A stretch of DNA of 64,000 nt. Source: Schlesneria sp. DSM 10557 (lineage in GTDB: Bacteria > Planctomycetota > Planctomycetia > Planctomycetales > Planctomycetaceae). Below the pieces are notes generated by a model. That model saw only the letters and a program-made list of their open reading frames with translations, had not been told where the DNA came from and did not search any database. The stretch covers positions 1,426,001 to 1,490,000 of the forward strand of contig NZ_CP124747.1 of the NCBI RefSeq assembly GCF_041860085.1, read 5' to 3'. The stretch's first letter is position 1; every line of letters starts with the position of its first letter. This document shows positions 31,490 through 41,428 of the stretch, one piece after another. The translations under genes were made by a program, and so were the position numbers.

Positions 31490-32455
31490 CTATTCGTTCA
31501 GGTTTTCGATATCAAGTCGGGTCTTCGACACGAATTCGGCCAGTTCCCGAGCGTTAAAAACCCCCGTTGTCGCGCCGACTGAACGGACACAACTGGCTCC
31601 CATGGCACTGCCAAACTTCAGACACTCTTCTTCGGGTGCACCCCGCAAAACCCCGTAGAGGAACCCGGCAGTGAACGCATCCCCGGTTCCAGTGGCATCT
31701 ACGGGAGTGACCGGATAGACACCGGACCTGATGAGTTTCCCTTCACCCGCCAGCACTGCGCCATGCTCACCGTGAGTGACAATGGCGGTGCCGGCCCCGA
31801 GATCCCGCAACGCCTCAACCTGCTTGACAGCGCCCAGTTCACCCGTGATTCGACGGGCTTCGTCATTATTACAGAAGAAGTAGTCGGTCCACGGCAGCAC
31901 ACCTGTCAGCCACGCCATCGTGTCTGTATTTTCCGAGAGTACGACGTTGAGGAACGTTTTAACGTTGTGTTCCCGAGCCAGACGGAACAAGCGGATGGCC
32001 TGTTCGGGTTTCAATGAGTCCATCAGGCAGAATCCCCCGATGAAGATCGCCTTCACCTCCCGAATCTGCTCAGCGGTGATCTCGTGACCGTCGAACTCGC
32101 CGTTGGCACCAACGCAATGCACGAACCTGCGATCCTCGCCCGCCACGTTAAGGACAAACGTGCTGCTGGTCGGAGCCGTTGGGCTGACTTCAATCAGGGA
32201 CGTCTCAACCCCCGAATCGCCAAGTAATCGGCAAACTTCCCGACCGAACAAGTCTGAGCCGACGCGACCGGAAAGACCGACGTTGAGACCCAACCGGGCA
32301 AGGTCGACCCCCAGATTGGCCGAACATCCCCCAATCGAGAACTGAATGCTCTCGGTTTTGGTCAACGCGCCGGCCCGTGGCATTTCTTCGATTGGGTGGC
32401 AGACCATATCGGCAACAACAATTCCCACGCAGAGACAATCGAGTGTCTTCGCCAT
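31490..32455 (-). CDS. PfkB-family carbohydrate kinase
   Basis: 321 residues from the ATG at 32455 (AGGA upstream). It is a ribokinase-like fold enzyme that phosphorylates a sugar or nucleoside with ATP. Seen: CVGIVVADMVCHPI at the N-terminus, the substrate-binding FSIGGCSANLGVDLARLG (family GG motif), GRVGSDLFGREVCRLL, and the C-terminal signature TPVDATGTGDAFTAGFLYG with catalytic Asp in GTGD. Substrate is not decided by sequence; fructose, ribose, adenosine and 2-keto-3-deoxygluconate are all possible. It lies downstream of purB on the same strand with a hairpin between them, so it is probably a separate unit. Confidence 0.93.
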   Translation of the reverse strand: MAKTLDCLCVGIVVADMVCHPIEEMPRAGALTKTESIQFSIGGCSANLGVDLARLGLNVGLSGRVGSDLFGREVCRLLGDSGVETSLIEVSPTAPTSSTFVLNVAGEDRRFVHCVGANGEFDGHEITAEQIREVKAIFIGGFCLMDSLKPEQAIRLFRLAREHNVKTFLNVVLSENTDTMAWLTGVLPWTDYFFCNNDEARRITGELGAVKQVEALRDLGAGTAIVTHGEHGAVLAGEGKLIRSGVYPVTPVDATGTGDAFTAGFLYGVLRGAPEEECLKFGSAMGASCVRSVGATTGVFNARELAEFVSKTRLDIENLNE

Positions 32456-32584
32456 CGCAGATCCTATCCAGAAACGTGTAAAAGCAAGAATTGCAGTCGT
32501 CGTTCCACCACTGTGGGAATCAACGGGGACTCTACCGAGCAAACATCGAGAACGGGATCTCAGTCAATCAATCAACGCCGCTGG

Positions 32585-32617
32585 AGGCACAGGCGCAAAC
32601 GAGAGACGCCCGTGCCT
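32585..32617 (-). terminator. Stem-loop after purB
   Basis: AGGCACAGGCG at 32585-32595 pairs with CGCCCGTGCCT at 32607-32617 (11 bp with one G-U wobble). It begins about 43 bp past the purB stop, before the PfkB kinase start. GC-rich stem without a T-run; it probably separates purB from the kinase gene. Confidence 0.45.
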
Positions 32618-32659
32618 GCCAAAGCGGATTGACACTCAGACCCCTCGGTTTTGCAGGTC

Positions 32660-34090
32660 TCAAACGTGCAATTCTTCGACTGAGCGGTTCAGATCGCCGG
32701 CATACTTCCGGCGGATCGGTTCGATCACGTCTTCGATGAAGCGGTCAACCTGCTCCGGCGAGCGGCCGATGAACCGTTTTGGATCGAGAGCCCCTGTCAA
32801 ATCGACATTGGCGAAGCTCGGCTCTTTCTTTAATCGGTCGATCAGGTCGTTGGCCTGGCCGTGAGCCTTCACCTGCTGGCCTGCTTCGATACTGTGAACC
32901 CGGATTTTTTCATGGAGTTCCTGACGGTCACCTCCCGCGCGAACACCCGCCATCAGAATCTCTTCTGTCGCCATGAAGGGGAGTTCCTCTTCAAGATGCC
33001 TGGCGATGACCTTGGGGTAAACGACCAGTCCCTCGACGATGTTCCGATACAGGATCAGGATCGCGTCAGCGGCCAGGAAGGCCTGTGGAATGGTCAGTCG
33101 ACGAATAGCGCTGTCGTCCAGCGTTCGCTCCATCCATTGGGTTGCGGTCGTCTGAGCGGCCGAAGACGACAATCCCATAACGAATCGAGCCAGACCGCAC
33201 ATGCGCTCGGAACGCATCGGGTTCCGCTTGTAGGCCATGGCCGACGATCCGATCTGGTGCTTCTCGAAGGGCTCTTCCACTTCCTTGCGACTTTGCAGCA
33301 GTCTCAAATCGCTGCCAGCCTTGTGCGCCGTTTGTGAGAGTCCTGCCAGTACGTCGATGACCTGCGAGTCGACTTTTCGCGAGTAAGTCTGCCCGGTCAC
33401 GGCATAGGCCGAATCGAAACCAAGCTTCTTACAGACGATTCGATCGAGTTCGTCCACTTTGGAATGATCGCCATCGAACAGTGCCAGGAACGTCGCTTGT
33501 GTCCCGGTCGTCCCTTTGACGCCGCGCAGCTTTAGCGAATCGATGCGGTGTGAGAGCTCTTCCAGATCGAGGACCAGGTCGTAACACCACAGCGTCGCCC
33601 GCTTGCCGACGGTCACCGGTTGCGCCGGTTGGAGATGGGTAAATCCGAGGCAGGGGAGATCTCGATATTCGGCGGCAAACTTTGCCAGTCGGTCAATGGT
33701 CGCGACCAGTTTTGCGCGCAGCATTTCCAGTCCGCGGCGCATCAGAATCAGATCGGTGTTGTCGGTGACATAGCAACTGGTGGCCCCCAGGTGAATGATC
33801 GGCCGGGCCAGCGGGCAGACATCTCCATAGGCGTGGACGTGTGCCATCACATCGTGACGCAATCGTTTCTCATGCTGTGCCGCTGCGGCGAAATCGATGT
33901 TGTCGACATTTGCCTTCAGTTCATCGACCTGAGCCTGACTGATTTCGAGCCCCAGTTCCCGTTCCGATTCGGCCAGAGCAACCCACAGTCGCCGCCACGT
34001 CGAATGCTTGGTCTGTGGAGACCAGAGCTGGCTCATCTCTGTTGAGGCATACCGACCGATCAGCGGATTGTCATACACATCGTGGTTCAA
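32660..34090 (-). CDS. purB: Adenylosuccinate lyase
   Basis: 476 residues. It cleaves adenylosuccinate to AMP and fumarate, and SAICAR to AICAR and fumarate, in purine synthesis. Fumarase/aspartase-superfamily signatures: [13 protein letters not shown] at 78-90, [13 protein letters not shown] at 101-113, [16 protein letters not shown] at 149-164, and the flexible signature loop [15 protein letters not shown] at 281-295 with the catalytic Ser. Length and motif order fit the longer eukaryote-like PurB type. The start [16 protein letters not shown] matches the usual beginning of that type. It is not within a purine cluster here. Confidence 0.96.
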   Translation of the reverse strand: MNHDVYDNPLIGRYASTEMSQLWSPQTKHSTWRRLWVALAESERELGLEISQAQVDELKANVDNIDFAAAAQHEKRLRHDVMAHVHAYGDVCPLARPIIHLGATSCYVTDNTDLILMRRGLEMLRAKLVATIDRLAKFAAEYRDLPCLGFTHLQPAQPVTVGKRATLWCYDLVLDLEELSHRIDSLKLRGVKGTTGTQATFLALFDGDHSKVDELDRIVCKKLGFDSAYAVTGQTYSRKVDSQVIDVLAGLSQTAHKAGSDLRLLQSRKEVEEPFEKHQIGSSAMAYKRNPMRSERMCGLARFVMGLSSSAAQTTATQWMERTLDDSAIRRLTIPQAFLAADAILILYRNIVEGLVVYPKVIARHLEEELPFMATEEILMAGVRAGGDRQELHEKIRVHSIEAGQQVKAHGQANDLIDRLKKEPSFANVDLTGALDPKRFIGRSPEQVDRFIEDVIEPIRRKYAGDLNRSVEELHV

Positions 34091-34570
34091 AACTTGTCAC
34101 CCTTCGCAGTTGACTTCAGTAAACACAATACAAAACAAAGCTCTCGCGAGCGGAATATCGTTTCTCGGGAAGCAGAATCCCATCGTAACTCATCCTGCTC
34201 AATTAAAAAATCCGTCCGTTGTGCCGGAATATCGCGTGATCAGGCTGACCAACCGATCCGAGGTATTTAATTCGTCAGAGGTGGACCTTATCCCTGAGGC
34301 CCCGGCACGAAATTCAAGGGCAGGTCCCCGCACGGCTGCACCGGATTTCACTTTTGTTCCAGCGTCTCCGAAACGGCCTGAAAAAATCCGAAAAAATGCT
34401 TTGCTCTGTTCTTCCGGCAGGGGATCGCAGAGTCGTCCATCCTTGACGGTCAGTCGCTCCAAAGTCAAAAGATACAATGGATTCGGTCGGTCCATTACTT
34501 AAAACCATTTTGACTTGCAGCGATCCTCCGTTCCCGCGTCTTAAGCCCCTTGAACATCGGAGATACTCCC
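34091..34570. other. Intergenic region between purB and the class IV aminotransferase
   Basis: 480 bp between divergent genes. It contains a doubtful minus-strand reading frame (34199-34495, listed separately) and an AT-rich part near 34100-34210 that probably holds the purB promoter. No RNA gene was recognised. Confidence 0.5.
34199..34495 (-). CDS. Possible small protein ahead of purB
   Basis: 98 codons, same strand as purB and ending 108 bp ahead of it. Codon choice in the first ~55 codons resembles neighbouring genes (MDRPNPLYLLTLERLTVKDG, LCDPLPEEQSKAFFRIF). No Shine-Dalgarno site is evident and no family is recognised; the second half looks less gene-like. It may be a real short gene or chance. 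Confidence 0.28.
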   Translation of the reverse strand: MDRPNPLYLLTLERLTVKDGRLCDPLPEEQSKAFFRIFSGRFGDAGTKVKSGAAVRGPALEFRAGASGIRSTSDELNTSDRLVSLITRYSGTTDGFFN

Positions 34571-35506
34571 ATGAACGAAGCGATGGCCTATTTGAATGGT
34601 GAGTTTCTTCCCGTCTCCAAGGCGGCGCTGTCCGTTTTTGACCTGGGAGTCGTTGCGGGGTCGTCCGTTTCGGAAATGGCAAGAACATTTCGGCATGTCC
34701 CCTTCCGCCTTGACGAGCATCTAAGACGGCTCGAGCAGTCGCTGGACGTCGTCAAGGTCGATCCGGGGCTTTCGTCATCCGAAATCCAGTCGATCTGCCT
34801 TCAAGTTGTCCAGAACAATGCCAAGCTGATCCCACGGGATCACGATCTGGGACTGATCATTTTTGTTACCGCCGGTCAGAACCTGACCTATCTGGGAATG
34901 CACGAGCGAACCCGGGCACGGACACCCTCAGTTTGCGTTCATACATTCCCGCTCCCATTCGAGCTCTGGTCCGATCGTTATCATACGGGTCTGCATCTGG
35001 TGACAACTTCTGTCAAAAGCCTACCGGACGATGTCATCGACACCCGCATCAAACACCGCAGCCGCCTTCACTGGCATCTGGCCGATCTGGAAGCGAAGAA
35101 AGTTGACCCCGCCGCCATGGCGCTTTTGACCGATCACGATGGGTTTCTGACGGAGACCGGGACGGGAAACCTCTGCATCGTGACGGGGTCGACGATTGCG
35201 ACGCCCTCCCAGCACGTTCTGGCTGGAATCAGCCGTGATGTCGCCGGAGAGCTGGCAACTTCGCTGGGGCTCACTTTCGTTACCGCCCGCATCCGACCGG
35301 ATGAACTTTCGCGAGCAACCGAGGCCTTCCTCACTTCGACTCCTCATTGCATGCTACCCGTAACCCGATTCAATGGCAGCCCGATTGGAGCCGGAGTTCC
35401 GGGTCCTGCGTTCCAACGCCTGATGGCTGCATGGAGCGACCTGGTGGGCGTCGATATCGTGAAGCAGATGCATGACGGATCGCTGTCGAGGATGGCGACG
35501 CCGTAG
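34571..35506 (+). CDS. Class IV PLP aminotransferase (BCAT/DAAT/ADCL type)
   Basis: 311 residues from the ATG at 34571 (GGAG about 9 nt ahead). The fold-type IV PLP family includes branched-chain aminotransferase, D-amino-acid aminotransferase and 4-amino-4-deoxychorismate lyase. Seen: AYLNGEFLPVSKAALSVFDLG at the N-terminus, HLRRLEQSLDVVKV near 50-62, the catalytic lysine K161 in DTRIKHRSR, E195 in GFLTETGTGN (cofactor pyridine nitrogen), and the phosphate-binding stretch LAGISRDVAGELATSLG. Length suits any of the three. Substrate is undecided; it stands alone on the plus strand. Confidence 0.9.
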   Translation: MNEAMAYLNGEFLPVSKAALSVFDLGVVAGSSVSEMARTFRHVPFRLDEHLRRLEQSLDVVKVDPGLSSSEIQSICLQVVQNNAKLIPRDHDLGLIIFVTAGQNLTYLGMHERTRARTPSVCVHTFPLPFELWSDRYHTGLHLVTTSVKSLPDDVIDTRIKHRSRLHWHLADLEAKKVDPAAMALLTDHDGFLTETGTGNLCIVTGSTIATPSQHVLAGISRDVAGELATSLGLTFVTARIRPDELSRATEAFLTSTPHCMLPVTRFNGSPIGAGVPGPAFQRLMAAWSDLVGVDIVKQMHDGSLSRMATP

Positions 35507-35584
35507 TCGGAGAACCGGTGCCACGACGCACCCATATAAGCCTGGCTGCATGATGGATATTTCGCCCTCGTGAAGGGAAATCGA

Positions 35585-38479
35585 ATGCGTCGCTGGTGGA
35601 TCCTGCTTACGACGTTACACCTTGCCTCACAGATCGCTTCCGCCGCCGATCGATATTCCGCTCTGTTTGCAGACGGAACCAGGGCAGAAGCACCGGAGGT
35701 TCTCGACTGGAACGAACCAGATGCTTCCCCCCGCATCAGTGACAAACCTCTCTTCAGTACAGAAGGTCCCTTCCGCTGGTTGCTCGATCGACAACCCCCC
35801 ATCCCCCCCGTCCCTGCTTCCTACCTCGAGTTCGACAACGGTGATCGACTGGCGGGTGAAGTGACTGGTTACTCGACCGGTCGAGAGAACACTTACGAAT
35901 CTTCGTTCCCTTACCTGCTGGTCAAGCCTGCGGCGGAAGTTCAACCTCCTGACGTGACGAACCCCGCCCTTCTACGAGTGACAACGGATTGGCTGCGCAG
36001 AATCGTCTGGACGCCGGTGGCCCCCCAGTCTCTCCAACCAGGCCAGACTCTCCAACCAGGAACGGTCTGGCTGCGAACGGGACACTCCCACTCGTTCCGT
36101 TCGCTACGCTGGGCCCCTCAGGGGGTGACTCTACTGACGGCAGAGGGCATCAAGGAGTTTCAGCTTGCCGACCTAGCCGAACTCCATCTGCCCGAACGGG
36201 ACCCGTGGAACTCTTATTACGAGCAACTGGCGGTTCTGTCTCCTCAACTGAAGTCACGGCTCCTGCAGCTTCGAACAGGCGATGGCAGTATCTGGACGAC
36301 ATCGACGGAACGATTTCAAGCTCGACATCACGGCGACCGCAACAGGCCGGAACAGTGGCTGCAACTCATCCAGCCTGCGTGGAGCCTGGATTCCATCTGG
36401 CTGCGGTACCGCACGATTTGTCAGTGGAGGTCGTTCGCCCCCGAGGAGGTTCCGCTGTCGATGACGCTCCCCGTCAACATCTCACATCAGGCGGTTTTCG
36501 GACGGATCTGGGACTACCAACACGATCAGAATGTTCTACACGGGCCGCTTCAGTCACGACATCAGGAATTTGGCTGGGGATTCGGCGTTCATGGGTCATC
36601 CTCGCTGACATTCCGCTACCCCGAATCGGCTCGCGCCTTTCGAACCCTGTTCGGACTGGACCGCTCGGTGCAAGAGGGGGGATGTGTGAATGCTGAGATT
36701 CTGTTCGGACAGCAGCAACCCATCATCCGGCGCGACGGGCTCGTCGGTTCCACGAATGTCGAGGAACTTCCCTGGACCGAACTTCCAGTCGGTGATGACG
36801 ACGAGAAGCTTCTGACACTTCGTACCGAGATGGCGCATAAGGATCGCCCGTCGGGAGCAGATCCCTTCGACATTCGCGACGTGTTCAACTGGTACGAACC
36901 TGAACTGAAACTGGATGCCGCGATGTTACGGGAGGAAGTCTCGCGGAGAGCCACAGGTCGTATGGCCGGTCTGATCGGATGGACAATTTCGCCCGTCGAT
37001 CTCCGTTCGATGGTGATTTCCAACACGACGAACTCTCTTGATCCCCGCGATCCGCATTTCCGAATAACAGCCCGCTCAACCGATTCTTTCTATACGATGT
37101 CGCGGAAAGTCAAAGTAGGTAAAAGTGATCGCTGGCTGGTTCTTAACGGTAGTCGCTTTCTTGAGACTTCGTCTCCTTCTGCCGTCCAGATAAGAATCGA
37201 GGGGCGAGTATACGGGGAATTCGATGTTCCAAGTCGTCAATCGATTACGGATCCGGAACCAATGCTGATCCCGGTTGAAGGGTTCCAGGGATCAACAATC
37301 GCCGTTGATGTGGTTGTCTATCCGTCAGACGAACGCTCATGGATCGATTGGCGTGGATTTGCGCTAACGAGGTACCCTCCCGGAGTACTGCCGCTGTTCG
37401 AAGATCATGAGAATCTTTCCCGACAGCTCACCCAGGGTGAGGGAAGGGTGGAAGTCGACCCTGACCAACCCTTCTCGGGAACGCACTCATTGAAAGTCTT
37501 CCCTCCTTCGGTGGGCAATCCGGCAGTGCCAGGGCTGGAAGCGGCAATTTTTGAGCATCCGCAACTGGGTCAATATCGTTACCTGCTCTTCGCATGGAAA
37601 CAGCAGACGGGAACCCGAATTCAGCTTCAGCTTGCCAATCATGGTGAATTTCGTGATCAGGGTTTGCATCCCATTCGCGAACCCCATTCGTTCGACGTCG
37701 CTCGTCGCCGTACACTTGTTCCTGATGAGCGTGGTCAACGTTTCGCCTACAGCTATGAGGCTGGTGCAGTCACGACGTCAGTGCGCCATCCCCTGTGGCT
37801 GCACGGTAATTTGCCCCGGAACTGGCAGACAATCCAGCGTGACCTTTTCGGGGACTTCGGAACCATGTTGCTGACAGGCATCGCACTCAAAGCCACAGAC
37901 GGCGATGCCTGCTGGTTCGATTCGCTCTACCTCGCAAGGACACAGTCCGATATCGAATACATCTCCCGGCAACGCCGACACCAGCAATCGACTCGTTCAC
38001 CGGACGCATCGGACGACGATGTCCCCCTTCGTGCCGCAGAGTTCGCCACGGAATTCTCGCGGGTTGCTCCTCTGTTCTCGTCACCTGAGATGACGCAGGG
38101 GTTAGGCCGTCTGGCAGAATTTCGCGGTCAACCCCAGGTCATGCAAACGCAACCGAACGGTCTGGACCAACCGCTGACCTTCAGGGCCGGAGTTCACTTG
38201 CCAGCGGAGCGTCCCATGGAACTGGATCTGGTCGTCACCAATTCACCGAAATCAGAATGGCGACTCATTGTTCGTGCAAACGGTGAGACGATTCATGACC
38301 GGCTCATCAACGATGAGCTGACAAGTCAAGAGGGATGGGTTCGGCTGCAAGTCGACCTGGCGCGTTACGCGGGGCAGAAGGTTTTGCTGGAAGTGCTGAA
38401 CCAATCGGGCCAGCTCCCCAACGCGACAGCCTATTGGAAGCAAATTGCTCTGACGGAAAAACAGCCCGAAGAAAAATGA
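35585..38479 (+). CDS. Large exported protein with NPCBM-like and C-terminal beta domains
   Basis: About 964 residues from the ATG at 35585 (AAGGGA 6 nt ahead). Signal peptide: RRWWILLTTLHLASQIASA. I do not recognise a full-length family. Near residues 340-385 GFGVHGSSSLTFRYPESARA and FGLDRSVQEGG resemble an NPCBM-type carbohydrate-binding module. An LQPGQTLQPG repeat lies near residue 150. The final ~85 residues (WRLIVRANGETIHDRLINDE, GWVRLQVDLARYAGQKVLLE) match the C-terminus of the PQQ-propeller protein at 61535-64000, so it is a portable domain. It is probably periplasmic or surface located, with carbohydrate binding as the best guess. The stop lies inside a terminator stem shared with the convergent MIP gene. 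Confidence 0.8.
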   Translation: MRRWWILLTTLHLASQIASAADRYSALFADGTRAEAPEVLDWNEPDASPRISDKPLFSTEGPFRWLLDRQPPIPPVPASYLEFDNGDRLAGEVTGYSTGRENTYESSFPYLLVKPAAEVQPPDVTNPALLRVTTDWLRRIVWTPVAPQSLQPGQTLQPGTVWLRTGHSHSFRSLRWAPQGVTLLTAEGIKEFQLADLAELHLPERDPWNSYYEQLAVLSPQLKSRLLQLRTGDGSIWTTSTERFQARHHGDRNRPEQWLQLIQPAWSLDSIWLRYRTICQWRSFAPEEVPLSMTLPVNISHQAVFGRIWDYQHDQNVLHGPLQSRHQEFGWGFGVHGSSSLTFRYPESARAFRTLFGLDRSVQEGGCVNAEILFGQQQPIIRRDGLVGSTNVEELPWTELPVGDDDEKLLTLRTEMAHKDRPSGADPFDIRDVFNWYEPELKLDAAMLREEVSRRATGRMAGLIGWTISPVDLRSMVISNTTNSLDPRDPHFRITARSTDSFYTMSRKVKVGKSDRWLVLNGSRFLETSSPSAVQIRIEGRVYGEFDVPSRQSITDPEPMLIPVEGFQGSTIAVDVVVYPSDERSWIDWRGFALTRYPPGVLPLFEDHENLSRQLTQGEGRVEVDPDQPFSGTHSLKVFPPSVGNPAVPGLEAAIFEHPQLGQYRYLLFAWKQQTGTRIQLQLANHGEFRDQGLHPIREPHSFDVARRRTLVPDERGQRFAYSYEAGAVTTSVRHPLWLHGNLPRNWQTIQRDLFGDFGTMLLTGIALKATDGDACWFDSLYLARTQSDIEYISRQRRHQQSTRSPDASDDDVPLRAAEFATEFSRVAPLFSSPEMTQGLGRLAEFRGQPQVMQTQPNGLDQPLTFRAGVHLPAERPMELDLVVTNSPKSEWRLIVRANGETIHDRLINDELTSQEGWVRLQVDLARYAGQKVLLEVLNQSGQLPNATAYWKQIALTEKQPEEK

Positions 38480-38505
38480 GGCATGGGACAGCCCCCGATG
38501 CCTCA
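38473..38505 (-). terminator. Bidirectional intrinsic terminator
   Basis: TGAGGCAT at 38477-38484 pairs perfectly with ATGCCTCA at 38498-38505, and inner GGG/CCC can extend the stem. On the minus strand the stem is followed by TTTTTC, so it should terminate the MIP channel gene. On the plus strand it starts within the stop codon of the large exported protein gene. Confidence 0.75.
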
Positions 38506-38550
38506 TTCTGTCACCTCGCGAATAGATCGTCTCGATGCGTCAGCACTCGA

Positions 38551-39228
<678 letters not shown>

Positions 39229-39351
39229 CTATCGCAATTGCGGCAGGAGACTACTCGAAGTGCTGCAACGATTCCACTAACGGAGGGGCCGAATCGTATT
39301 TTTTCACTGGATCAATTCTGCACAAACTACCTGTCGCGGCTCAGACAGTCT

Positions 39352-40248
39352 TTAGAAGCGGGCCTGTCGTTGCGAGAGGTATTCGACCAGCGCCCGGTCG
39401 AATGGCAGACTCGTATCGAGCGCGACATAGTCGGCGCCCATGCGGAGACATTCCCGTTTGTACTGGTTCCGCAAGTTCTGCATGGCCTCGAGATAGTCAC
39501 CCCGAATCCCCACCGCATCAACAATCAACCGGTCCCCTGACTCGGGGTCTTCGAAATCAGAAAGGCTTTCAAAGGGGAAGTTCACTTCTGCTTCGTCGAG
39601 CACATGAAAGACGATCACGTCATGACCACGATGGCGCAACATCCGGATTGAATCGATGACCGGTTCGGGGTCACACAGTAGATCTGAAAACAACATGAAC
39701 AGACTGCGGTGGCGGATCATCGCGGCGACGCGGCGCAGGTTTCCGGCAACGTCGGTCTGACCGGCAGGACTTGCTTTGGATAAGAGTGACAGAATGTTGC
39801 CCAGCTGGCTTCGTTTGCTGCGTGCGGGCAGACAGGCATGTAATTTCTCTGAAAAGGTCATCAGTCCCACGGGATCCTGCTGATGAATCATCAGGTATCC
39901 CAACGCGGCGGCAAGACAGATGCAGTAGTCGAATTTATTGAGTTCCTGCCGATACGTGTACGACATACTTTCCGAGAGATCCATCAGCAGATAGCCCGAG
40001 ATATTCGTCTCGGCCTGAAACTTTTTGATGTAGTATCGATCTGTCTTGGCGTAGACCAGCCAGTCGATATTCTTCGGATCATCGCCCTGCGCGTAACGAC
40101 GGTGCTCACTGAATTCGACGCTGAAGCCGTGAAATGGACTGGAATGGAGCCCCGTCAAGAACCCTTCCACAATAAATCGCGCTCGCAGATCGAGACGCGA
40201 CACATTACGGATGACGGATGGTTTCAGATATTGTTCGGCTCCCGCCAT
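39352..40248 (-). CDS. DUF58 (vWA-like) protein
   Basis: 298 residues. DUF58 landmarks: FIVEGFLTGLHSSPFHGFSV, FSEHRRYAQGDDPKNIDWLV, YYIKKFQAETNISGYLLMDL, and the MIDAS-like DLSESMSY. The C-terminal half is a von Willebrand A-type fold (MLFSDLLCDPEPVIDSIRML, HDVIVFHVLDEAEVNFPF). DUF58 proteins normally work with a MoxR AAA ATPase encoded next to them and may help fold or activate other proteins. No MoxR gene is present in this window. The gene upstream is 166 bp away and is unrelated. Confidence 0.93.
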   Translation of the reverse strand: MAGAEQYLKPSVIRNVSRLDLRARFIVEGFLTGLHSSPFHGFSVEFSEHRRYAQGDDPKNIDWLVYAKTDRYYIKKFQAETNISGYLLMDLSESMSYTYRQELNKFDYCICLAAALGYLMIHQQDPVGLMTFSEKLHACLPARSKRSQLGNILSLLSKASPAGQTDVAGNLRRVAAMIRHRSLFMLFSDLLCDPEPVIDSIRMLRHRGHDVIVFHVLDEAEVNFPFESLSDFEDPESGDRLIVDAVGIRGDYLEAMQNLRNQYKRECLRMGADYVALDTSLPFDRALVEYLSQRQARF

Positions 40249-40414
40249 GGAAAACTCACCTGCAGAGATCGTTGAACCAGGAATCTGTTCCGCACAGATT
40301 AACAGGTTGAACTCGTCTGCGTGACCGTGAGCAGGCCTTCATCGGGAAGCTCAGAAAAATCTCTCCAGTGCTTGATTCAACAGTTCTGACGTTTTGAGCT
40401 CACGTCGTCCTGCT

Positions 40415-41428
40415 TCACGCTTTCGATCTTCTTGCACGCTCGGCGAAGGTCCGCAGATCCACAATGGCAGCTCGATTACCTGCTTTCCGGACCAGATCAC
40501 AGATCAGTTCAATCGATCGAAACTCGGGATCAACGACGTACAGGCAACTCGGATGAGCCAGAAAATCAAACACGGCGCGATTCTCGATCGCCCATTCGAG
40601 CGACAGCCGGATTGCCTTGAGGAACCACTCCAGTTTCCATCGCCCCGTCCGAAAGGCACCGATATCACTGATCGGACTCATCGGAATCTCGATCAATCCG
40701 TCGGGATAGATGAATGGCTGAGCATTCTGCTGGGCCGCGACAATTCCGTCCAGCACCGCTGTCGATGGTTCTTCCATCGGCTGGGTATTGGGATGCGGCG
40801 GATAAAGACTGCTGATCCAGTCATAGCCAAGTTCCATCAGCAGCGACCGGACCTGAGGGTGTTCCTTTAACCCGTTTGCGAACCCGCCAGGAGTGCGAAA
40901 TCCCACCGGTTCCAGTTCCACCCGCGATTCCATCGCCCGCTTCATCAGTACAATATTCTCGCGGATTGCGTCCGGGACAGACTGACCTCGCAGCAGCCAC
41001 GGAGATCGCTGAAATCGAAACTGAAGGTCATTCACTGTGGTCGCGGTGACATTGATATGGTCGTAAGTATGATTGCCGATGGGATGCCCCCCACGTGCAA
41101 TCTCCTTCAGCCAGTCCGTGTTCTCCTGTTCGAACACGCGTCCCACCGCAAAGAAGTGCAGCAAGCCACCGGCTGCTTTCACGCGCTTCGCTGCCTCGAC
41201 CGAGTACCGCTTTGTCTCTTCATTCAGATTCCCTTTCTCGAAATTCCAGTGAGTCATTTCCCGAGTCGGAAAATTGGCACTCATTTCGAGATCCAGCGTG
41301 ATCGCAACGAGGCATTGATCTGAGTCGGCGGCACGAAGTTGCCTCCCACCCAGCATCCCCGTGGCGATCCCGCCGCAGCTGAACGCAGTCATTGCCTGTA
41401 ACCAGTCCCTGCGTGAATACGAATTCAT
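40415..41428 (-). CDS. Polysaccharide deacetylase-family protein, Tat-type signal
   Basis: 337 residues from the ATG at 41428, which overlaps the stop of the isochorismatase-like gene (ATGA, 41425-41428). The N-terminus has a twin-arginine signal (SRRDWLQAMTAFSCGG). NodB-like motifs: VAITLDLEMSANFP (motif 1, with Asp-Leu-Glu in place of the usual Asp-Asp), GNHTYDHINV (HxxxH metal site), RTPGGFANG (motif 3), and FLAHPSCLYV (motif 5). It probably removes an acetyl or related group from a glycan or small amide in the periplasm. Coupling to an isochorismatase-like hydrolase suggests both act on one C-N bonded substrate. Confidence 0.88.
   Translation of the reverse strand: MNSYSRRDWLQAMTAFSCGGIATGMLGGRQLRAADSDQCLVAITLDLEMSANFPTREMTHWNFEKGNLNEETKRYSVEAAKRVKAAGGLLHFFAVGRVFEQENTDWLKEIARGGHPIGNHTYDHINVTATTVNDLQFRFQRSPWLLRGQSVPDAIRENIVLMKRAMESRVELEPVGFRTPGGFANGLKEHPQVRSLLMELGYDWISSLYPPHPNTQPMEEPSTAVLDGIVAAQQNAQPFIYPDGLIEIPMSPISDIGAFRTGRWKLEWFLKAIRLSLEWAIENRAVFDFLAHPSCLYVVDPEFRSIELICDLVRKAGNRAAIVDLRTFAERARRSKA

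Noticed and set aside
36035-36065. Tandem repeat of CTCCAACCAGG
   Set aside because: Two copies only, inside a coding sequence, encoding LQPGQTLQPG; not a mobile or regulatory repeat.
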